From contig CAVGXR010000053.1 of assembly GCA_963633225.1 (NCBI GenBank), forward strand, positions 1-64,000: a stretch of 64,000 nucleotides of DNA. Reading direction: 5' to 3'. Of the stretch, positions 1 to 8,319 are shown in pieces. The stretch's first letter is position 1, and the number at the start of each line of letters is the position of its first letter. The position numbers and the translations under genes are program-made. This DNA is from F23-B02 sp963633225 (GTDB lineage: Bacteria; Bacillota; Clostridia; Oscillospirales; Oscillospiraceae). The notes beneath the pieces are model-generated. The model searched no databases. It saw nothing but the letters and a program-made list of their open reading frames with translations, and was not told the origin of the DNA.

Positions 1-61
1 TTTGTTATCACACTGCTATAATAACACATTAGCGAAATAAAGCAAGACTTTTTTTAAATTT

Positions 62-84
62 AGCTGTGCAATTTTTGCACAGCT
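62..84. repeat. Perfect 10-bp hairpin, role unknown
   Basis: AGCTGTGCAA and TTGCACAGCT are separated by three T. There is no clear U-tract on either strand, so this is not called a terminator. The rest of positions 1-158 is AT-rich and I see no gene in it. Confidence 0.4.
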
Positions 85-101
85 CGGCTGCCTACTAATA
101 T

Positions 102-137
102 ATAATTAAAACCAGCGTACCAAAATCAATACGCTGG
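102..137 (-). terminator. Intrinsic terminator of the PHP/amidohydrolase operon
   Basis: CCAGCGTA pairs with TACGCTGG, and on the minus strand the stem is followed by TTTTAATTAT. It lies 22 bp beyond the PHP gene stop. Confidence 0.7.
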
Positions 138-158
138 CTTGGAGACTGTGGGTCTTTG

Positions 159-1001
159 TTATTTTGCTTTTCTCAGATTTTCGAGCAGCTCGTACGGCGC
201 GGTGAGCTCGCCGTTTATGCCCGTACCGAGGTGGATATGCGGCTTGTTTTTGCCGTGCCAGTCGCTTCCGGCGGTGGGACACAGACCGTATTTCTTTGCG
301 GCGGCAAGATACTTTGCGACGACCTCGGGCGAGTAGCCGGAGTAATAGCACTCAAGTCCCGCGACTCCGCAGGCAACGGAGCGCTCCATGAGCTCGGTAA
401 AGCGCTCGGGCGTGAGCTTATACTGCCCGGGATGCGCGATGACGGGCTTGCCTCCGGCTGAGCGGATGAGCTCGGCCGCCTCCTCTACGCTCAGGAAATG
501 GCGGCGGATATAGTACTTGCCGCCCGGGTAGAGCAGGTGCTCGAAGGCATCCTGCACGCTTTCGGCAAGACCCTGCTCGACAAGGCACAGCGCAAAATGC
601 GGCCTGCCGATGGTTGAGCCCGGATGCTTTGCCTGAAGCTCGTCAAGGTCGATGTAAATTCCGTCGCGGGCGAGCATGTCCACCATTTTTTTGTTGCGCT
701 CGTCGCGGTCGCGCACGATCCAGTCGAGCACCGGCGGAAGCTTCTTCGAGCTTATATCGAGGTCATAGCCGAGCATGTGCACCTCCCTGCCGTACCAGCC
801 GCAGCCGAGCTCAATGCCCGAAACGATCTCAAGACCGCACTCCTGCCCTGCCTGACGCGCCTCGGCAACGCCGTTTACGCTGTCGTGGTCGGTGATCGCA
901 ATGGCGCGAAGGCCGAGCTCGCGGGCATACCTTACCGTATCCGCAGGTGTCTCCGAGCCGTCGGATATATTCGTATGAACATGAAGGTCAATTTCTCTCA
1001 T
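159..1001 (-). CDS. PHP-domain metal-dependent phosphoesterase
   Basis: A 280-residue PHP-family protein, probably a cytosolic phosphoesterase of the TrpH/YciV (RNase AM) type, which removes phosphate from nucleotide or oligonucleotide ends. Metal-binding motifs are visible in order: DLHVHT (residues 5-10), TDHD (37-40), the ELGC glutamate (64), RPHFA (133-137), AHPG (189-192) and GSDWHG (245-250). An insert of about 100 residues between the second and third blocks fits this subfamily. The start has GGAGA about 10 nt upstream and overlaps the amidohydrolase stop by 4 bp (ATGA), so the two are co-transcribed and translationally coupled. The substrate is inferred from the family and could also be a histidinol-phosphate-like ester. 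Confidence 0.85.
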   Translation of the reverse strand: MREIDLHVHTNISDGSETPADTVRYARELGLRAIAITDHDSVNGVAEARQAGQECGLEIVSGIELGCGWYGREVHMLGYDLDISSKKLPPVLDWIVRDRDERNKKMVDMLARDGIYIDLDELQAKHPGSTIGRPHFALCLVEQGLAESVQDAFEHLLYPGGKYYIRRHFLSVEEAAELIRSAGGKPVIAHPGQYKLTPERFTELMERSVACGVAGLECYYSGYSPEVVAKYLAAAKKYGLCPTAGSDWHGKNKPHIHLGTGINGELTAPYELLENLRKAK

Positions 1002-2266
1002 TTTCTTATCGTCTCCATTATTTTTTCTGCTTCATCGTAAATTTTCTGCGCGTCCTCGCCGATGAAGAACTCTCCGTTTTCGTACAGTATGCGTCCGTTG
1101 ACCATCGTAAGGCGCACGTTTTCCTTGCTTCCGGCATAAACGAGGTTCTTGGCAAGGTTATTTATCGGGCGCATGTTGGGGCGGCTCAGGTCGATGACGG
1201 CAAGATCCGCTTTTTTGCCAACGGCAATATCGTCGCAGTCACCAAGCCCCATTGCTCTCGCGCCGCCTGCGCAGGCGGCCTTGAGCACCTTGCACGCATC
1301 CACCGCCGAGGCATCGCCCTCGCGGTATTTTGCGAGCACGCTCACAAGATACATCTCGCGGAACATGTCCAGCGCATTATTTGAGCCCGCGCCGTCGGTC
1401 CCGATGGCAAGGGCTATGCCCTCGTCGAGAAAGCGCTTTACCGGCGCTATGCCGCTTGCAAGCTTGAGGTTCGAGGCGGGATTAAGCACCGCCGTCAGTC
1501 CGCGGCGTTTGAATATCCCGATATCCTCCTGACTCATATGCACGCAGTGGAACGCGCCGCCGCCGTAGTCGTACATTCCGAGTCTGTCGAAAAGCACCGT
1601 CGGCGTTGTGCCGTGGCGCTCGATACAGCCCTGCACCTCGGAGGCTGTCTCCGAGGAGTGGACAAACATGGGCTCCTTGTATTTCTGCACGAGTCCGGCC
1701 ACGAATTGCATACGCTCCATGCTCGTCGTGTACTCGGCGTGAAAGCCGAGGCGGTACGAGATGAGCTCGTGCGTTTTATTGTAGCGCAGGAACTTATCCT
1801 CCAGCAGCGTATAGTCGCTGTCGAAGTTGTTCATGTCGCCGCAGAGCACCGCACGGAAGCCCGAATCTATGCAGGCGGAAACGAAGGCATCGTTGTGAAA
1901 ATACATATCAAAGCAGCTCGTTATGCCGCTTGTGAGGTATTCCATAACGGCAAGGCGCGTCATAACGTACAGCCCGTCGGGACTCAGCCGCGCCTCCCTC
2001 GGCCAGACCTGCTCGCTGAGCCATTTGTCAAGCGGCATATCGTCGGCAAGCGAGCGCAGGAAGGTCATGCCCGAATGCGTGTGCGCGTTTTTAAAGCCCG
2101 GGATGAGCAGATCGCCGCGAAGGTCGATCTCTCGCTCAAACTCCGGCAGGCTGTCGGGCGCTGCGCCGGTATGACAGATCACTCCTCCGTCTGTCCACAC
2201 CTCGCACTCGGATATCTCGGCCTCGGGTCTGAAGCTCAGCACTCTGCCGTTATAGAAGCGTATCAT
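998..2266 (-). CDS. Amidohydrolase, MtaD/SsnA-type (adenosine-nucleoside or related deaminase)
   Basis: A 422-residue TIM-barrel amidohydrolase. Visible metal and substrate motifs are NAHTH (the HxH pair, about residue 60), GFHAE, FVHSSE, CVHMSQ and GTDGAGSNN. These match the 5-methylthioadenosine/S-adenosylhomocysteine/5-deoxyadenosine deaminase branch, which deaminates adenine nucleosides to inosine forms; SsnA and chlorohydrolase-type proteins share the pattern, so the substrate is uncertain. The AGGA Shine-Dalgarno sits 7 nt before the ATG. It lies 14 bp downstream of murT and overlaps the PHP gene by 4 bp, so murT, this gene and the PHP gene may form one transcript. Confidence 0.8.
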   Translation of the reverse strand: MIRFYNGRVLSFRPEAEISECEVWTDGGVICHTGAAPDSLPEFEREIDLRGDLLIPGFKNAHTHSGMTFLRSLADDMPLDKWLSEQVWPREARLSPDGLYVMTRLAVMEYLTSGITSCFDMYFHNDAFVSACIDSGFRAVLCGDMNNFDSDYTLLEDKFLRYNKTHELISYRLGFHAEYTTSMERMQFVAGLVQKYKEPMFVHSSETASEVQGCIERHGTTPTVLFDRLGMYDYGGGAFHCVHMSQEDIGIFKRRGLTAVLNPASNLKLASGIAPVKRFLDEGIALAIGTDGAGSNNALDMFREMYLVSVLAKYREGDASAVDACKVLKAACAGGARAMGLGDCDDIAVGKKADLAVIDLSRPNMRPINNLAKNLVYAGSKENVRLTMVNGRILYENGEFFIGEDAQKIYDEAEKIMETIRK

Positions 2267-2280
2267 TCGTTTATCCTCGT

Positions 2281-3621
2281 CTATTCCCAGAAATTCTTGC
2301 CGCCGAGCCTTTTTACGAGCTCCGCACGGAGCTCCAGCATGGCGGTGTAGGTCGGCAGGATGAAGATGCTGTTTTCCTCATTCCGCAGAGCCGCTATAAG
2401 TTTATCATAATTCTTATACGATTTACAGGGTATATTTTCGCGCACGAGCCTTTTTTCTGCGCTCCCGGCGCAATCGCCGCAGACGCAGGCACGTTTTACG
2501 CCGCCGCGCCGCGAAAGCATACCGAAATCGGCCTCGTCGAGCCATGATATATCCGTCCCGTCCGCCGTGCGGTCGTTGACCGCCAGAACGAGGGTCTTAT
2601 CGCCCCGTGCGCTGCAGACCTCGCCTATCGTCTGGTCGGCAGCGGCGGTGTTTTTTATAAGTATCATGCGTGCTCCGCGCCTGCCGAGCGGGAAGCTCTC
2701 CATCCTGCCGAAGCCGCAGTCGAAGCATTCGATGGCAGCTGCGGCAGCTGCAAGCGGCAGGCCGTCAGTCACCGCGGCGGTGACAGCGCCGACGGCATTA
2801 TACACGTTATAAAGCCCCGAAAGCGCGGGGGTACAGAGCAGCTTTTCCTCCCCTGTGCGCAGCAGGAAGCTCCCGTCGGGCAGTATGCTGTCCGCGCAGA
2901 ATTTGGGATAGGGCCGCGCAAAGCCGCAGGCACAGGAAAACCTGCCGAGGCTCGCGTAGCTCACGCCGCTGTAGCGCAGAGCCCTGCCGCAGACGGGGCA
3001 GCGGTCGTCCTCGCCGCTGCCGACCTGCGCTCTTTTGTGCTCGGATACGCCGTAGTACACGGTCTCGTTCGGGCACAGACCCGCAATGCTCACGGCCATC
3101 GGGCAGTCGGCATTTATAAGCAGCCTTGTCTCCGGCGATGAGCGCAGTCCCTCGGCTATGCAGTCACGCGGGCGCGTGAGCGCACCGTAGCGGTCGAGCT
3201 GATCGCGGAAGAGATTCGTTACGAGCAGCACACGCGGCCTCATTTTCCCGAGGACGAGCCTGCACGCAGCCTCGTCGCACTCGATAACGGCATATTCGCA
3301 TCTGACCCCGCCCGAAAGCCTGAGATTTGAGATAAGCGATGCCGTGATGCCGGGCATGAGGTTTGCGCCCGAGCGGTTGGCGCACACGCGCCTTCCCTCG
3401 TTCTGCATGGCCCGCTCTATCATGCGGCAGGAGGTGGTTTTGCCGTTTGTCCCCGTAACGGCTGTGATATCGACATTTTTTGCGGCAAAAGCGAGGACAT
3501 CGGGGCATATCTTCAGTGCCAGCGCTCCCGGGAGCGAGGTCGCGCCGAAATTAAACAGGCGCAACAAGCAGTGCGTGGCCTTACAGACCACGCACGCAAA
3601 AAATATCATAAGCTTTTTCAA
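2281..3621 (-). CDS. murT: Lipid II isoglutaminyl synthase, Mur-ligase subunit MurT
   Basis: A Mur-ligase family protein of 446 residues. The N-terminus has a hydrophobic stretch, then the P-loop TGTNGKTTS (about residues 57-65). A four-cysteine ribbon (CPVCGRAL, then CACG about 20 residues later) inserts into the central ATPase domain, which is diagnostic of MurT. The C-terminal DUF1727 domain is seen in DRTADGTDISWLDEADF. MurT with glutaminase GatD amidates the D-Glu of lipid II to D-isoglutamine. No gatD lies next to it. The reading frame opens at a TTG directly after the glmS stop without a good Shine-Dalgarno; an ATG four codons later (3609) is an equally good start. The stop codon is TAG. 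Confidence 0.85.
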   Translation of the reverse strand: MKKLMIFFACVVCKATHCLLRLFNFGATSLPGALALKICPDVLAFAAKNVDITAVTGTNGKTTSCRMIERAMQNEGRRVCANRSGANLMPGITASLISNLRLSGGVRCEYAVIECDEAACRLVLGKMRPRVLLVTNLFRDQLDRYGALTRPRDCIAEGLRSSPETRLLINADCPMAVSIAGLCPNETVYYGVSEHKRAQVGSGEDDRCPVCGRALRYSGVSYASLGRFSCACGFARPYPKFCADSILPDGSFLLRTGEEKLLCTPALSGLYNVYNAVGAVTAAVTDGLPLAAAAAAIECFDCGFGRMESFPLGRRGARMILIKNTAAADQTIGEVCSARGDKTLVLAVNDRTADGTDISWLDEADFGMLSRRGGVKRACVCGDCAGSAEKRLVRENIPCKSYKNYDKLIAALRNEENSIFILPTYTAMLELRAELVKRLGGKNFWE

Positions 3622-5460
3622 TTATTCGACAGTCACCGACTTTGCAAGATTTCTGGGCTTATCAATATCGCAGCCGCGCAGCAGCGCAACATAGTACGCA
3701 AAGAGCTGGAGCGGCACAACGCCCAGAGAAGGCTGAAGTATCGTGTGTGTCTCGGGAACGGAAATGACGTTCTCCACGGTCTTTTTCATCTCGGAAACAT
3801 TGTTCTCCGTCGTAAGTGCAAGCACATCCGCGCCGCGGGCCTGAACCTCGACGACGTTGCTCATGGCCTTGTCGAACAGCGGCTCGTAGGTGCCGAGGGC
3901 AATGACGAGCGTTCCGTCCTCAATGAGCGAGATCGTTCCGTGCTTGAGCTCGCCCGATGCGTAGGCCTCGGAGTGGATGTAGGATATCTCCTTGAGCTTC
4001 AGGGAGCCCTCAAGCCCCATGGCATAGTCGAGGTTGCGGCCTATGAAGAACACGGAGTTGTGGTTGAAGTAATTGGACGCAAAGTGCTTTATATTCTCGA
4101 TATTCTCAAGCATCTGCTCCATCTTGCCCGGCAGGCGCAGAAGCTCCTCGATTATCTCGTCGTACTGCTTACGGCTGACCGCGCCGAGCGCGTCGGCAAA
4201 ATAAAGTCCCAGCATATCCAGCAGCACGAGCTGCGTGCTGTAGGCCTTGGTCGTGGCGACGGCGATCTCGGGTCCTGCCCATGTGTAGAGCACATCGTCC
4301 GACTCTCTTGCAATGGAGCTGCCGACGACGTTGACTATCGAGAGTATGTATGCACCCCTTGCCTTGGCCTCGCGCAGAGCCGCCATCGTGTCAAGCGTCT
4401 CGCCCGACTGGCTGATGACGATCACGAGAGTTCTGTCATCGACAAGCGGGTCGCAGTAGCGGAATTCCGAGGCGAGGCAGACCTCGACCGGCTTGCGCAT
4501 GAGCCGTTCAAGATTATACTTGCCAACCACACCGACATGATATGACGAGCCGCAGGCAATTATGAATATGCGGCTTACATCCTTTATCTGTTCGGCAGTA
4601 AACTTGAGATCATCGAACACGATGCGGTTATCGCGTATGCGGCTGAAGGCCGTCTTGCGGATAGCCTCGGGCTGCTCCATTATCTCCTTGAGCATGAAAT
4701 GGGCATAGCCGCCCTTTTCGGCTGCGGAAACGTCCCAGTCTATCGTGTGGTGCTCCTTCTCGATGGGCTGCTCCATGGCGTTATAAAACTGCACCTTGTC
4801 AGCAGAGATGACCGCGACCTCGCCGTCTTCCATGTACGACACATCGCGTGTGTGCTTTATGATGGCCGTCACATCGCTTGCTATGTAATTGCTGCCCTCG
4901 CCGTAGCCGACGAGCAGCGGCGCATCCTTGCGTGCGGCGATGAAATGCTCAGGCTCGTCAACGCAGAGTATGCCCAGAGCATACGCGCCCTCGATGCGGC
5001 GCAGCACGCGGAACACGGCATCGAGCGCATTGCCGCACTCGGCATAGTAAAACGCCACGAGCTGCGTTACGACCTCGGTGTCGGTCTCGGATACAAAGGT
5101 GTAGCCCTGTGAGATGAGAAAATCGCGCAGCTCGACATAGTTTTCGATTATGCCGTTGTGAACGAGCGCTATCTTGCCGTCGCCGCTCAGATGGGGGTGG
5201 GCGTTTATGTCGTTGGGCTCGCCGTGCGTTGCCCAACGCGTGTGGCCGATGCCGATGCAGCCCTCGATGCTCTTGCCTCCCTGAATCATATCTCTGAGCA
5301 CCTGAAGGCGTCCCTTGGATTTTTTGAGCTGAAGCTTCCTTTCGGGGGATAAAACCGCGATACCTGCGGAGTCATAGCCGCGGTATTCCAGTCTTTCCAG
5401 TCCGTCAAGCAGTATGGGCGCTGCCTGCTCGCTTCCTACAAAGCCAACTATTCCGCACAT
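3622..5460 (-). CDS. glmS: Glutamine--fructose-6-phosphate aminotransferase (isomerizing)
   Basis: GlmS makes glucosamine-6-phosphate from fructose-6-phosphate and glutamine, the first committed step to UDP-GlcNAc. The N-terminal glutaminase domain starts with MCGIVGF, where Cys2 becomes the catalytic N-terminal residue after Met removal; this is why I place the start at 5460 rather than at the in-frame ATG two codons upstream (5466). Motifs HTRWATHG and HNGIIENY follow, then two SIS sugar-phosphate domains (CGSSYHVG, SQSGETLDT), and the canonical C-terminal DKPRNLAKSVTVE. Length (612) is normal. murT follows immediately. The leader is too short for a glmS ribozyme. Confidence 0.97.
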   Translation of the reverse strand: MCGIVGFVGSEQAAPILLDGLERLEYRGYDSAGIAVLSPERKLQLKKSKGRLQVLRDMIQGGKSIEGCIGIGHTRWATHGEPNDINAHPHLSGDGKIALVHNGIIENYVELRDFLISQGYTFVSETDTEVVTQLVAFYYAECGNALDAVFRVLRRIEGAYALGILCVDEPEHFIAARKDAPLLVGYGEGSNYIASDVTAIIKHTRDVSYMEDGEVAVISADKVQFYNAMEQPIEKEHHTIDWDVSAAEKGGYAHFMLKEIMEQPEAIRKTAFSRIRDNRIVFDDLKFTAEQIKDVSRIFIIACGSSYHVGVVGKYNLERLMRKPVEVCLASEFRYCDPLVDDRTLVIVISQSGETLDTMAALREAKARGAYILSIVNVVGSSIARESDDVLYTWAGPEIAVATTKAYSTQLVLLDMLGLYFADALGAVSRKQYDEIIEELLRLPGKMEQMLENIENIKHFASNYFNHNSVFFIGRNLDYAMGLEGSLKLKEISYIHSEAYASGELKHGTISLIEDGTLVIALGTYEPLFDKAMSNVVEVQARGADVLALTTENNVSEMKKTVENVISVPETHTILQPSLGVVPLQLFAYYVALLRGCDIDKPRNLAKSVTVE

Positions 5461-5505
5461 AAGCATAATTTCCTTTCGGATTAATATTTCATTATATTGA
5501 GCTTT

Positions 5506-5534
5506 ATTATACCAGTTTATGTCCGCATTTGCAA
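5506..5534 (-). promoter_or_regulatory. glmS promoter
   Basis: On the minus strand, TTGCAA (5529-5534) and TATAAT (5506-5511) are separated by 17 bp. Transcription would start about 40 nt before the glmS start. Confidence 0.7.
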
Positions 5535-5535
5535 C

Positions 5536-5567
5536 AAAACAGGCCGCCGAATAGCCCCGGCAGCCTG
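5536..5567 (-). terminator. Terminator of azlCD
   Basis: CAGGCTGCCG pairs with CGGCGGCCTG (one G-U pair in the minus-strand RNA), followed by TTTTGTT. It lies 16 bp beyond the azlD stop. Confidence 0.7.
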
Positions 5568-5583
5568 TTAAATTTGTAAACTT

Positions 5584-5916
5584 TTAAAAAACGAGCTGCA
5601 CGAGCAGCATATACACGACCGTGCCTCCGCCGACGGAAAGCAGCAGATTTTCCTTCCACTCGTAGCTCAGAACGACAAAAAGCGTCGCTATAAGCTCGGG
5701 AATGCCGTGCGAGCCGGTGAATATGGGCGTGTTTTTAAAGCAGTAGACCACCAGTAGCCCCATAAGCGCCGGCGGCAGCACACGTCCGAGATATTTGATA
5801 AACTGCGGGGTCTCTCTCTTCCCCGAAAAGGCCAGAAACGGCAGCCAGCGCGATATCTGCGTACCGGCTGTTATGGCAAGGATGATGATAAGGGTCTGAA
5901 TAACGCTAAGCTTCAC
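5584..5916 (-). CDS. azlD: Branched-chain amino acid exporter small subunit AzlD
   Basis: A 110-residue membrane protein of the AzlD family with about four hydrophobic segments and the family-like stretch GRVLPPALMGLLVVY. It pairs with AzlC to export branched-chain amino acids and analogues. I chose the GTG at 5916: it has GGAGG 8 nt upstream and overlaps the azlC stop as GTGA, the usual azlCD coupling. An upstream ATG in the same frame would add 48 residues that only read through azlC and do not look like this family. Confidence 0.85.
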   Translation of the reverse strand: MKLSVIQTLIIILAITAGTQISRWLPFLAFSGKRETPQFIKYLGRVLPPALMGLLVVYCFKNTPIFTGSHGIPELIATLFVVLSYEWKENLLLSVGGGTVVYMLLVQLVF

Positions 5917-6611
5917 AGTCTGTTCCTCCCCAGCCAAAAGATAAGGAGCATGGTGATGAGCGCCGGAATAAGAAACACCGTCGAGCCGAAGATAATACGC
6001 GCAGCGAGCGTCACGGCAATGCCGATAAGGCAGGCCGTGCGATTGTCCTTCTCCTTCCACTGCTGGAGGAAGAACACAACAAACAGTGCGTTGAGCGCAA
6101 AATCAAGTCCCGTCGTGTCAAACGTTATTATCCTGCCGAGCACTCCGCCGAGCGCCGTCAGCCCCGCCCAGTAGATATACAGCAGCAGGGTCTGGCCGAA
6201 GTAAAAATAGCGCCTCTCCATGCCCTCGGGAGCGTCCGTTGATACGGCCAGCGTGAAGGGCTCATCAGCCAGCGCATAGACGAGGAAGGGCTTGAACGGC
6301 TGCGTATCATTATACTTTTCAAGCAGCGCAAGCCCGTAAAACGTGTGCCTGAAATTGACAAAATAGCTCATGATGAGCATCTGCACGGGGTCGAAGCCCG
6401 CCGCCATCATCGGCACTGCCGCGATCTGCATTCCGCCGCAGAAGCATATGAGCGAAAACAGCATCGTCCACAGCGGTCCGTAGCCGAGCTCCTCCATCAG
6501 CACACCGTAGGTCAGCGCGACGAATATCCAGCCGAAAAATATCGGCACGGTGGACGGAAACGCCGCCTTTACTCCGCGCAGTATCTCTTTTATTTCCACT
6601 TTTCTCTTCAT
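5913..6611 (-). CDS. azlC: Branched-chain amino acid permease AzlC
   Basis: A 232-residue AzlC/YgaZ-family membrane protein with many hydrophobic segments; the N-terminal VKAAFPSTVPIFFGWIFVAL and the motif MSYFVNFRHTFYGLAL are typical. With AzlD it forms a LIV-type amino acid exporter. The ATG lies only 6 nt after the U-tract of the secG terminator and I see no Shine-Dalgarno before it, which is unusual. A GTG three codons in is the only nearby alternative start. Confidence 0.88.
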   Translation of the reverse strand: MKRKVEIKEILRGVKAAFPSTVPIFFGWIFVALTYGVLMEELGYGPLWTMLFSLICFCGGMQIAAVPMMAAGFDPVQMLIMSYFVNFRHTFYGLALLEKYNDTQPFKPFLVYALADEPFTLAVSTDAPEGMERRYFYFGQTLLLYIYWAGLTALGGVLGRIITFDTTGLDFALNALFVVFFLQQWKEKDNRTACLIGIAVTLAARIIFGSTVFLIPALITMLLIFWLGRNRL

Positions 6612-6617
6612 CGTTGT

Positions 6618-6645
6618 AAAAAAAGCGCAGTCTTAATAACTGCGC
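6618..6645 (-). terminator. Strong intrinsic terminator between secG and azlC
   Basis: GCGCAGT and ACTGCGC form a perfect 7-bp stem followed by seven or more U on the minus strand. The U-tract ends 6 nt before the azlC start codon. Confidence 0.85.
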
Positions 6646-6670
6646 CAATGCTTTCTCTTTTTATCGTTCC

Positions 6671-6907
6671 TCAGATGAGGTTCAGCACGAGGGTGAGGAT
6701 AACGAAAACTATTGCAAACCACTTGGTGGCCTTTGCAAGCTTTGCATCCAGAGACTTTGCCTTGCCCTTGCTCAGGAAGGTCTCTGCGCCGCCGGCGATA
6801 GCGCCGGAAAGTCCCGCGCTCTTGCCGCTCTGAAGAAGAACAACGACGGTCACGGCCAGGCCGGACAGGAGCTGGAGAATGGTAAGGATAAGTTTAAGAG
6901 CACTCAT
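6671..6907 (-). CDS. secG: Preprotein translocase subunit SecG
   Basis: A 78-residue protein with two membrane segments (about 5-25 and 60-77) around a cytoplasmic loop. The loop motif LLQSGKSAGLSGAIAGGAET is the SecG signature. SecG assists SecYEG protein translocation. A GGATCG-like Shine-Dalgarno precedes the ATG. It has its own promoter and terminator, so it is monocistronic; rnr and smpB, often found next to secG in Firmicutes, are not here. Confidence 0.93.
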   Translation of the reverse strand: MSALKLILTILQLLSGLAVTVVVLLQSGKSAGLSGAIAGGAETFLSKGKAKSLDAKLAKATKWFAIVFVILTLVLNLI

Positions 6908-6947
6908 TTATATTCGATCCTTTCGATTTTATCGTAATAGCCTATAT

Positions 6948-6976
6948 ACTATAACACAAGAAATTTCAGAATACAA
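6948..6976 (-). promoter_or_regulatory. secG promoter
   Basis: TTGTAT (6971-6976) and TATAGT (6948-6953) with a 17-bp spacer on the minus strand. Confidence 0.6.
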
Positions 6977-6996
6977 GAAAAAATTGCGCTATTTTT

Positions 6997-8319
6997 TTAC
7001 CAAACCTGCCAGCGGAGCAGAAATGCGGTAAAATACGCGGCAAAGAGCAGCGCGCTGAGTGCAAGCTGCGCCCATTCCGCGCTCTTTTTCGGGCTAAGGA
7101 GTGCAAGCGCAGCCGGAAGAGAGAACACCGATGCCAGATATCTCGGTGCGCTCAGGAGCCATGTCGCGCCGATCGTGACGGCAAAGCAGGCGATGAAATA
7201 CGCCGTGTAGGATGCACGCAGGCGCTTTGCGGCGAGTATCATGATGCAGAGCGAGCCCAGCTGCGCCAGCAGGTTCGGCAGCCACAGACCCCAGAGCAGC
7301 GCTCTGCTCTCCCCCGCTGCGGAAACAGCGTTTTCGGTCTGATACGCGGCGGTGTTAAAGAACCAGCCGAGCTGCTGATACCAGTGCACGCGCTGATACT
7401 CCATGAACTTGAAGGCATCGCCCGCGACGGTATAATTTATAAGGCAGTAGGCCGCAAAGCCCAGCGGTATGACAAGAAGCGTCAGGTACTCCCGCGCTCT
7501 TGCACGCCTGTGCACGAGCTCGAGCAGCACCGGCACGATAAGGATAAGCCCCGGCGAGCGCGTGAAGGCGGCATACGCGCCTATGATGCTGCCGGAAACA
7601 AGCCTGCCGCACCGGATGAGGTACAGACAGGACAGGCTGCACAGCACAAAAAGGCTCTCCGACATGGGGGCGGCGAAGAAAAACGCCGCAGGGCACAGCG
7701 CAAAAAATTTCACCGTGCGCAGCGCCGTATCGCCGTCCGCGTCAAGGCGCACTAACTTATAGAGCATCACGCCAGAGCCGGCAAAGCACAGCGCCGAGAC
7801 GAGCAGTCCGGCGATAAGCTCATTGCCGGTGAGATACGCGAAAAGCCGCACGGCGACGGGGTAGCCCGGCAGGAACACGAGCTGCACGAGCCTGTCCCAC
7901 TCGCCCTCTGACAGGTACCAGTCGCGTGCGATATCCATGTAATGCTGACTGTCGGTGCACAGCCAGAAGCTTATATAGCTGCCCGCCGACTCGTCATAGC
8001 CGAGGAGCCTGCGCAGCACATAGCCGAGGACGAGGATGGCGGCATCCCATACGAGCATGAGCAAAAAAATTTTCGCACACACGCCGCTGCCGGCGCACTC
8101 GAGCGTCTCCGGCCCGCTGCTTCGCCAGAAGCCGCAGCACGACGGCACAAAGCGCAGACAGAGCACGAGCATGAGAAGTGCGCTGAGCACCGCCGCTGTG
8201 TAGCCCGCCGCGCTGTAGCTGCTGTGCGCACACCAGACGGCAAATACCGCCGCCAGCACCGCCGTCCCGAGCGCGGATATAAATTTTTCGGGGAATTTGT
8301 TGTTTGACATGGGGATCAT
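6997..8319 (-). CDS. Polytopic membrane protein, PIG-V/GT-C mannosyltransferase-like
   Basis: A 440-residue integral membrane protein with ten or more hydrophobic segments. The first luminal-type loop contains CTDSQHYMDIARDWY, followed by FLPGYPVAVRLFAYLTG and FFFAAPMSESLF, the arrangement seen in PIG-V-like (GT76) GT-C enzymes, which move mannose from a lipid-linked donor. This suggests a polyprenyl-phosphate-sugar-dependent glycosyltransferase of the envelope; acceptor and sugar are unknown. The ATG overlaps the stop of the reductase gene upstream; a second ATG three codons in (8310) is also possible. Confidence 0.65.
   Translation of the reverse strand: MIPMSNNKFPEKFISALGTAVLAAVFAVWCAHSSYSAAGYTAAVLSALLMLVLCLRFVPSCCGFWRSSGPETLECAGSGVCAKIFLLMLVWDAAILVLGYVLRRLLGYDESAGSYISFWLCTDSQHYMDIARDWYLSEGEWDRLVQLVFLPGYPVAVRLFAYLTGNELIAGLLVSALCFAGSGVMLYKLVRLDADGDTALRTVKFFALCPAAFFFAAPMSESLFVLCSLSCLYLIRCGRLVSGSIIGAYAAFTRSPGLILIVPVLLELVHRRARAREYLTLLVIPLGFAAYCLINYTVAGDAFKFMEYQRVHWYQQLGWFFNTAAYQTENAVSAAGESRALLWGLWLPNLLAQLGSLCIMILAAKRLRASYTAYFIACFAVTIGATWLLSAPRYLASVFSLPAALALLSPKKSAEWAQLALSALLFAAYFTAFLLRWQVW

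Noticed and set aside
5461..5583. glmS ribozyme in the leader
   Set aside because: The predicted transcription start leaves only about 40 nt of leader, far too short, and no ribozyme core is visible.
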